From SG8-39 sp041558415 (GTDB taxonomy: Bacteria > Pseudomonadota > Gammaproteobacteria > Burkholderiales > SG8-39): a stretch of 64,000 nucleotides of DNA. The stretch covers positions 62,001 through 126,000 of the forward strand of contig JBFFEY010000001.1 of the NCBI GenBank assembly GCA_041558415.1. The letters are read 5' to 3'. The position numbers and the translations under genes are program-made. Shown here piece by piece: positions 62,286 through 64,000 of the stretch. The notes beneath the pieces were generated by a model, which was given only the letters and a program-made list of their open reading frames with translations, searched no databases and was not told the DNA's origin. How positions within the stretch are numbered: the first letter of the stretch is position 1; every line of letters begins with the position of its first letter.

Positions 62286-62437
62286 TTGACAGGGTGGCGC
62301 GACAAGCGCATTCTAGAGTCACTTTCCAGCGGCTCACCAAGAAGGCCGCGGAAACTGCCCGAAGTACCCTCCTCCTCCTCCTCTCGGGCTCCTCGGCAGA
62401 GACTGGCCCCTGGCAATAACCAGGGGCTTTCTTTTTT
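62286..62437 (+). ncRNA. Candidate small RNA or leader with anti-SD-like loop
   Basis: A perfect -35 TTGACA (62286-62291) with a weak -10 CATTCT 17 bp later predicts a start near 62320. The transcript would end at the terminator 62406-62437, giving about 118 nt. It has a hairpin with 6-bp stem GCCCGA (62357-62362) / TCGGGC (62384-62389), and its 21-nt loop carries CCCTCCTCCTCCTCCTC, complementary to Shine-Dalgarno GGAGG. An alternative reading is a 46-codon ORF at 62279-62419 with five successive CTC codons whose stop lies in the terminator loop. The rest of the gap up to 62560 shows nothing clear. Confidence 0.5.
62406..62437 (+). terminator. Strong Rho-independent terminator
   Basis: An 8-bp stem GCCCCTGG / CCAGGGGC with loop CAATAA is followed by TTTCTTTTTT. 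No recognised protein gene lies upstream on this strand, so it must end a short transcript that begins in the intergenic region. Confidence 0.9.
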
Positions 62438-62560
62438 CTGCCCGCGGGTCAGACGAGCCGAGCGCGAACGCCGTGCAGCCGTCCGCGGCGACTGCATCGT
62501 GCGCCGGTTCTCGGGGGACTCGGTAGACTTTGCGCCTCAGCCCAAACGAGGAGTCGGACC

Positions 62561-63031
62561 ATGCGCGTTTTTCTGATCCTGGGGATCGCCGGTGCTCTGG
62601 TTTTGCTGTCGATCCCGTCACAGGCTCAAATGGGCGGCCGCGGCATGATGCAGGGTGGCGGCATGATGGGCGGCCCCATGGCGCGTCACCGCATGGCGAT
62701 GCACGGCGGCCTGCCTTCGGAATACGCCTCGAAGAAGAACCCGCTCAAGGCATCGGCGGACAACGTGGCCGCGGGCAAGGCGCTTTTCACGCAGAACTGT
62801 GCCGTCTGCCATGGCGCGAAAGGTGCGGGCGACGGCGAGGGCGGCAAGGCGCTCAACCCGCCGCCAGGCGACTTGCGCGGCCTGAGCCGCATGCCCATGG
62901 CGGGCGACGCGTTTTACTACTGGACGATCGCCGAGGGCGGCGCACCGGTGAAGAGCGCGATGCCGCCCTACAAGTCGGTGCTCAAGGAAGACGACATCTG
63001 GAGGCTGGTGCACTACCTGCGCACGCTGTGA
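62561..63031 (+). CDS. Met/Gly-rich monoheme cytochrome c
   Basis: A secreted class I cytochrome c of 156 residues. The signal peptide (about 1-22) ends SQAQM. Next comes an unusual segment (about 23-48) of Met, Gly, Arg and His with repeats such as GRGMMQGGGMMGG. The heme motif is CAVCH (about 85-89) and an axial Met is likely in AMPPYK (about 134). It is followed by a porin gene. The Met/His-rich stretch could bind copper, which is inference. Confidence 0.88.
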   Translation: MRVFLILGIAGALVLLSIPSQAQMGGRGMMQGGGMMGGPMARHRMAMHGGLPSEYASKKNPLKASADNVAAGKALFTQNCAVCHGAKGAGDGEGGKALNPPPGDLRGLSRMPMAGDAFYYWTIAEGGAPVKSAMPPYKSVLKEDDIWRLVHYLRTL

Positions 63032-63074
63032 CGCCCATGCTGGTCCGACGGTCGCTGCCCGCGGAGGGCAATCG

Positions 63075-64000
63075 CTGATCGCGCTGCCGCAGCCCCATTG
63101 GCTGCGCCTTTTCAGTGTCGGCTCGCTGGTGCTCGCCACTGCGCTGCTGCCGGCGATGGCCGTCGGCGAGGAGACCGTCACGCCCGAGCAGCAGCAAGCG
63201 CGCAAGCGCGAGGCCGAGGCGTCGGAGGACCCGCTCAAGCAGCGCCAGGCGGAGAAGGTCGACCGTCCGGATCTGTGGAGCGACGAGCCGAGCGGCGTTG
63301 ACCTGTACGGCAGCGTGCGGTTGCGTTACCGCAAGGCGGGCGGCGACACGGTGCTCGGCGACGGCGGCTCGCGCATCGGACTGGAGGCCAACTGGCAGTA
63401 CCGCCCGCAAAGCTGGCTGCATGGTCGCGTCGAGGCGGGCTTCAACGTGCTCGATGCTTTCGACCGCGTGTTCAGTCCAGGCAGCCGCGGCGCAAGCGAT
63501 GCTGCATTGATCACGCCGCGACTCTATTACGCCGGCGTGGAAACCCCCAGGCTGATCGCGTCGTTCGGCAAGATATGGTCGACCTACTACCAGGTCACCG
63601 CCTTTACCGATTTGTTCGACAGTACCGGCGGCAGCGCATCGGGTACCTACAACGCACAGACCGACGGCGGCCCGAGCGGCACCGGACGCGCCGATTCGGT
63701 GTTGCAGACGCGCCTCACGGTCGACTGGTTCCCGGATTCGTTTCACGTCAAGCCGTTCGACATGAACGTGCAGTTGCAGTACGAGCGAAAGATTCCGAAT
63801 GTCGAGGGCGCGCGCTACGGTCTCGCGCTCGGCATGAGCGCGGTGTTCAAGACGAAGGATGACACCGAGGTCGGCTTCGCCTACAACTACGCCGACGTGC
63901 GCGACGAGAACGCGCCCGCGGTGTCCGCGGCCGGCATCGACGGCGACGACCATGCGCTCGCGATCGCCGCGCGCCGCATCAGCGATCGCTGGTACCTGGC
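63075..64000 (+). CDS. Gram-negative porin, 3' partial, apparent CTG start
   Basis: The frame is open to the end of the window (about 308 residues seen). It begins with a signal-like segment (RLFSVGSLVLATALLPAMAVG), then a polar region rich in Gln, Lys and Glu (EQQQARKREAEASEDPLKQR), then beta-barrel strands: GVDLYGSVRLRYRKAGGDT, GSRIGLEANWQYRP, LYYAGVETPRLIASFGK. This is a typical outer-membrane porin pattern. No ATG, GTG or TTG gives a full signal peptide. CTG 63075, seven bases after GGAGGG and within CTGA, does. Confidence 0.82.
   Translation, partial: MIALPQPHWLRLFSVGSLVLATALLPAMAVGEETVTPEQQQARKREAEASEDPLKQRQAEKVDRPDLWSDEPSGVDLYGSVRLRYRKAGGDTVLGDGGSRIGLEANWQYRPQSWLHGRVEAGFNVLDAFDRVFSPGSRGASDAALITPRLYYAGVETPRLIASFGKIWSTYYQVTAFTDLFDSTGGSASGTYNAQTDGGPSGTGRADSVLQTRLTVDWFPDSFHVKPFDMNVQLQYERKIPNVEGARYGLALGMSAVFKTKDDTEVGFAYNYADVRDENAPAVSAAGIDGDDHALAIAARRISDRWYL

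Noticed and set aside
62367..62383. CTC triplet repeat considered as a CRISPR or microsatellite element
   Set aside because: Only about five triplets, no spacers, and it lies inside a structured transcript; no CRISPR array or cas gene exists in the window.
62283..62576. A 97-codon ORF in the intergenic gap before the cytochrome c
   Set aside because: It reads through a strong Rho-independent terminator and into the cytochrome signal sequence in another frame; composition is not protein-like.

Overview
The window is high-GC (roughly two thirds G+C by eye), gene-dense Gram-negative DNA. Gene content and order match a betaproteobacterium, most simply a Burkholderiales-like lineage, possibly an uncultivated one. 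Diagnostic blocks are the caa3/aa3 oxidase assembly cluster ending in sco-rpoH, ftsY-ftsE-ftsX-rpoH, rsmD-coaD, lolB-ispE-tRNAGln-prs-rplY-pth-ychF, yebC-ruvCAB and ybgC-tolQRAB-pal-cpoB-queC. I see no insertion sequence, phage, CRISPR array or rRNA. It reads as chromosomal backbone with a few accessory operons.

Layout. 1-6.7 kb: cytochrome c oxidase and its assembly genes (ctaD, small assembly protein, ctaG, DUF2970, ctaE, DUF2909, SURF1, SCO-like protein, ctaB, sco); the usual heme A synthase gene is missing from its expected slot. 6.7-10.2 kb (minus): ftsY, ftsE, ftsX and rpoH, with a CIRCE operator before rpoH. 10.3-19.3 kb: rsmD, coaD, mutM, TPR lipoprotein, lolB, ispE, tRNA-Gln, prs, rplY, pth, ychF. 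19.3-26.1 kb (minus): EptA-like phosphoethanolamine transferase, then typA-chaN/PDZ-M1-like peptidase. 26.2-38.5 kb: gabD, a complete Liv-type ABC transporter running in frame into a benzaldehyde-type aldehyde dehydrogenase, a flavin monooxygenase, and on the minus strand an SDR-EamA-HerA-like operon. 38.5-49.6 kb: yebC-ruvCAB, a DUF2330/RnfD-like pair, the Tol-Pal operon and queC. 49.7-53.2 kb: sulfur block (YeeE/YedE transporter, tRNA-Lys, SoxC-type sulfite dehydrogenase and diheme cytochrome). 53.2-55 kb: OxyR opposite a peroxiredoxin-glutaredoxin fusion. 55-58 kb: TRAP transporter. 58-62.2 kb (minus): ATP-grasp protein, CCAEP-tail radical SAM protein, DUF971 protein and an aldo/keto reductase. 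62.2-64 kb: an unusual AT-rich leader or small-RNA locus, a Met/Gly-rich cytochrome c and the start of a porin.

The observations most worth checking are: the LivF-aldehyde dehydrogenase continuous reading frame; the uncharacterised radical SAM/ATP-grasp/DUF971 operon; the terminator-bounded locus at 62.28-62.44 kb with an anti-Shine-Dalgarno-like CTC run; CIRCE upstream of rpoH; and three genes (queC, a diheme cytochrome, a porin) whose only sensible start is a CTG inside a CTGA stop/start overlap. Neighbouring genes in this window are very often coupled by four-base NTGA overlaps.
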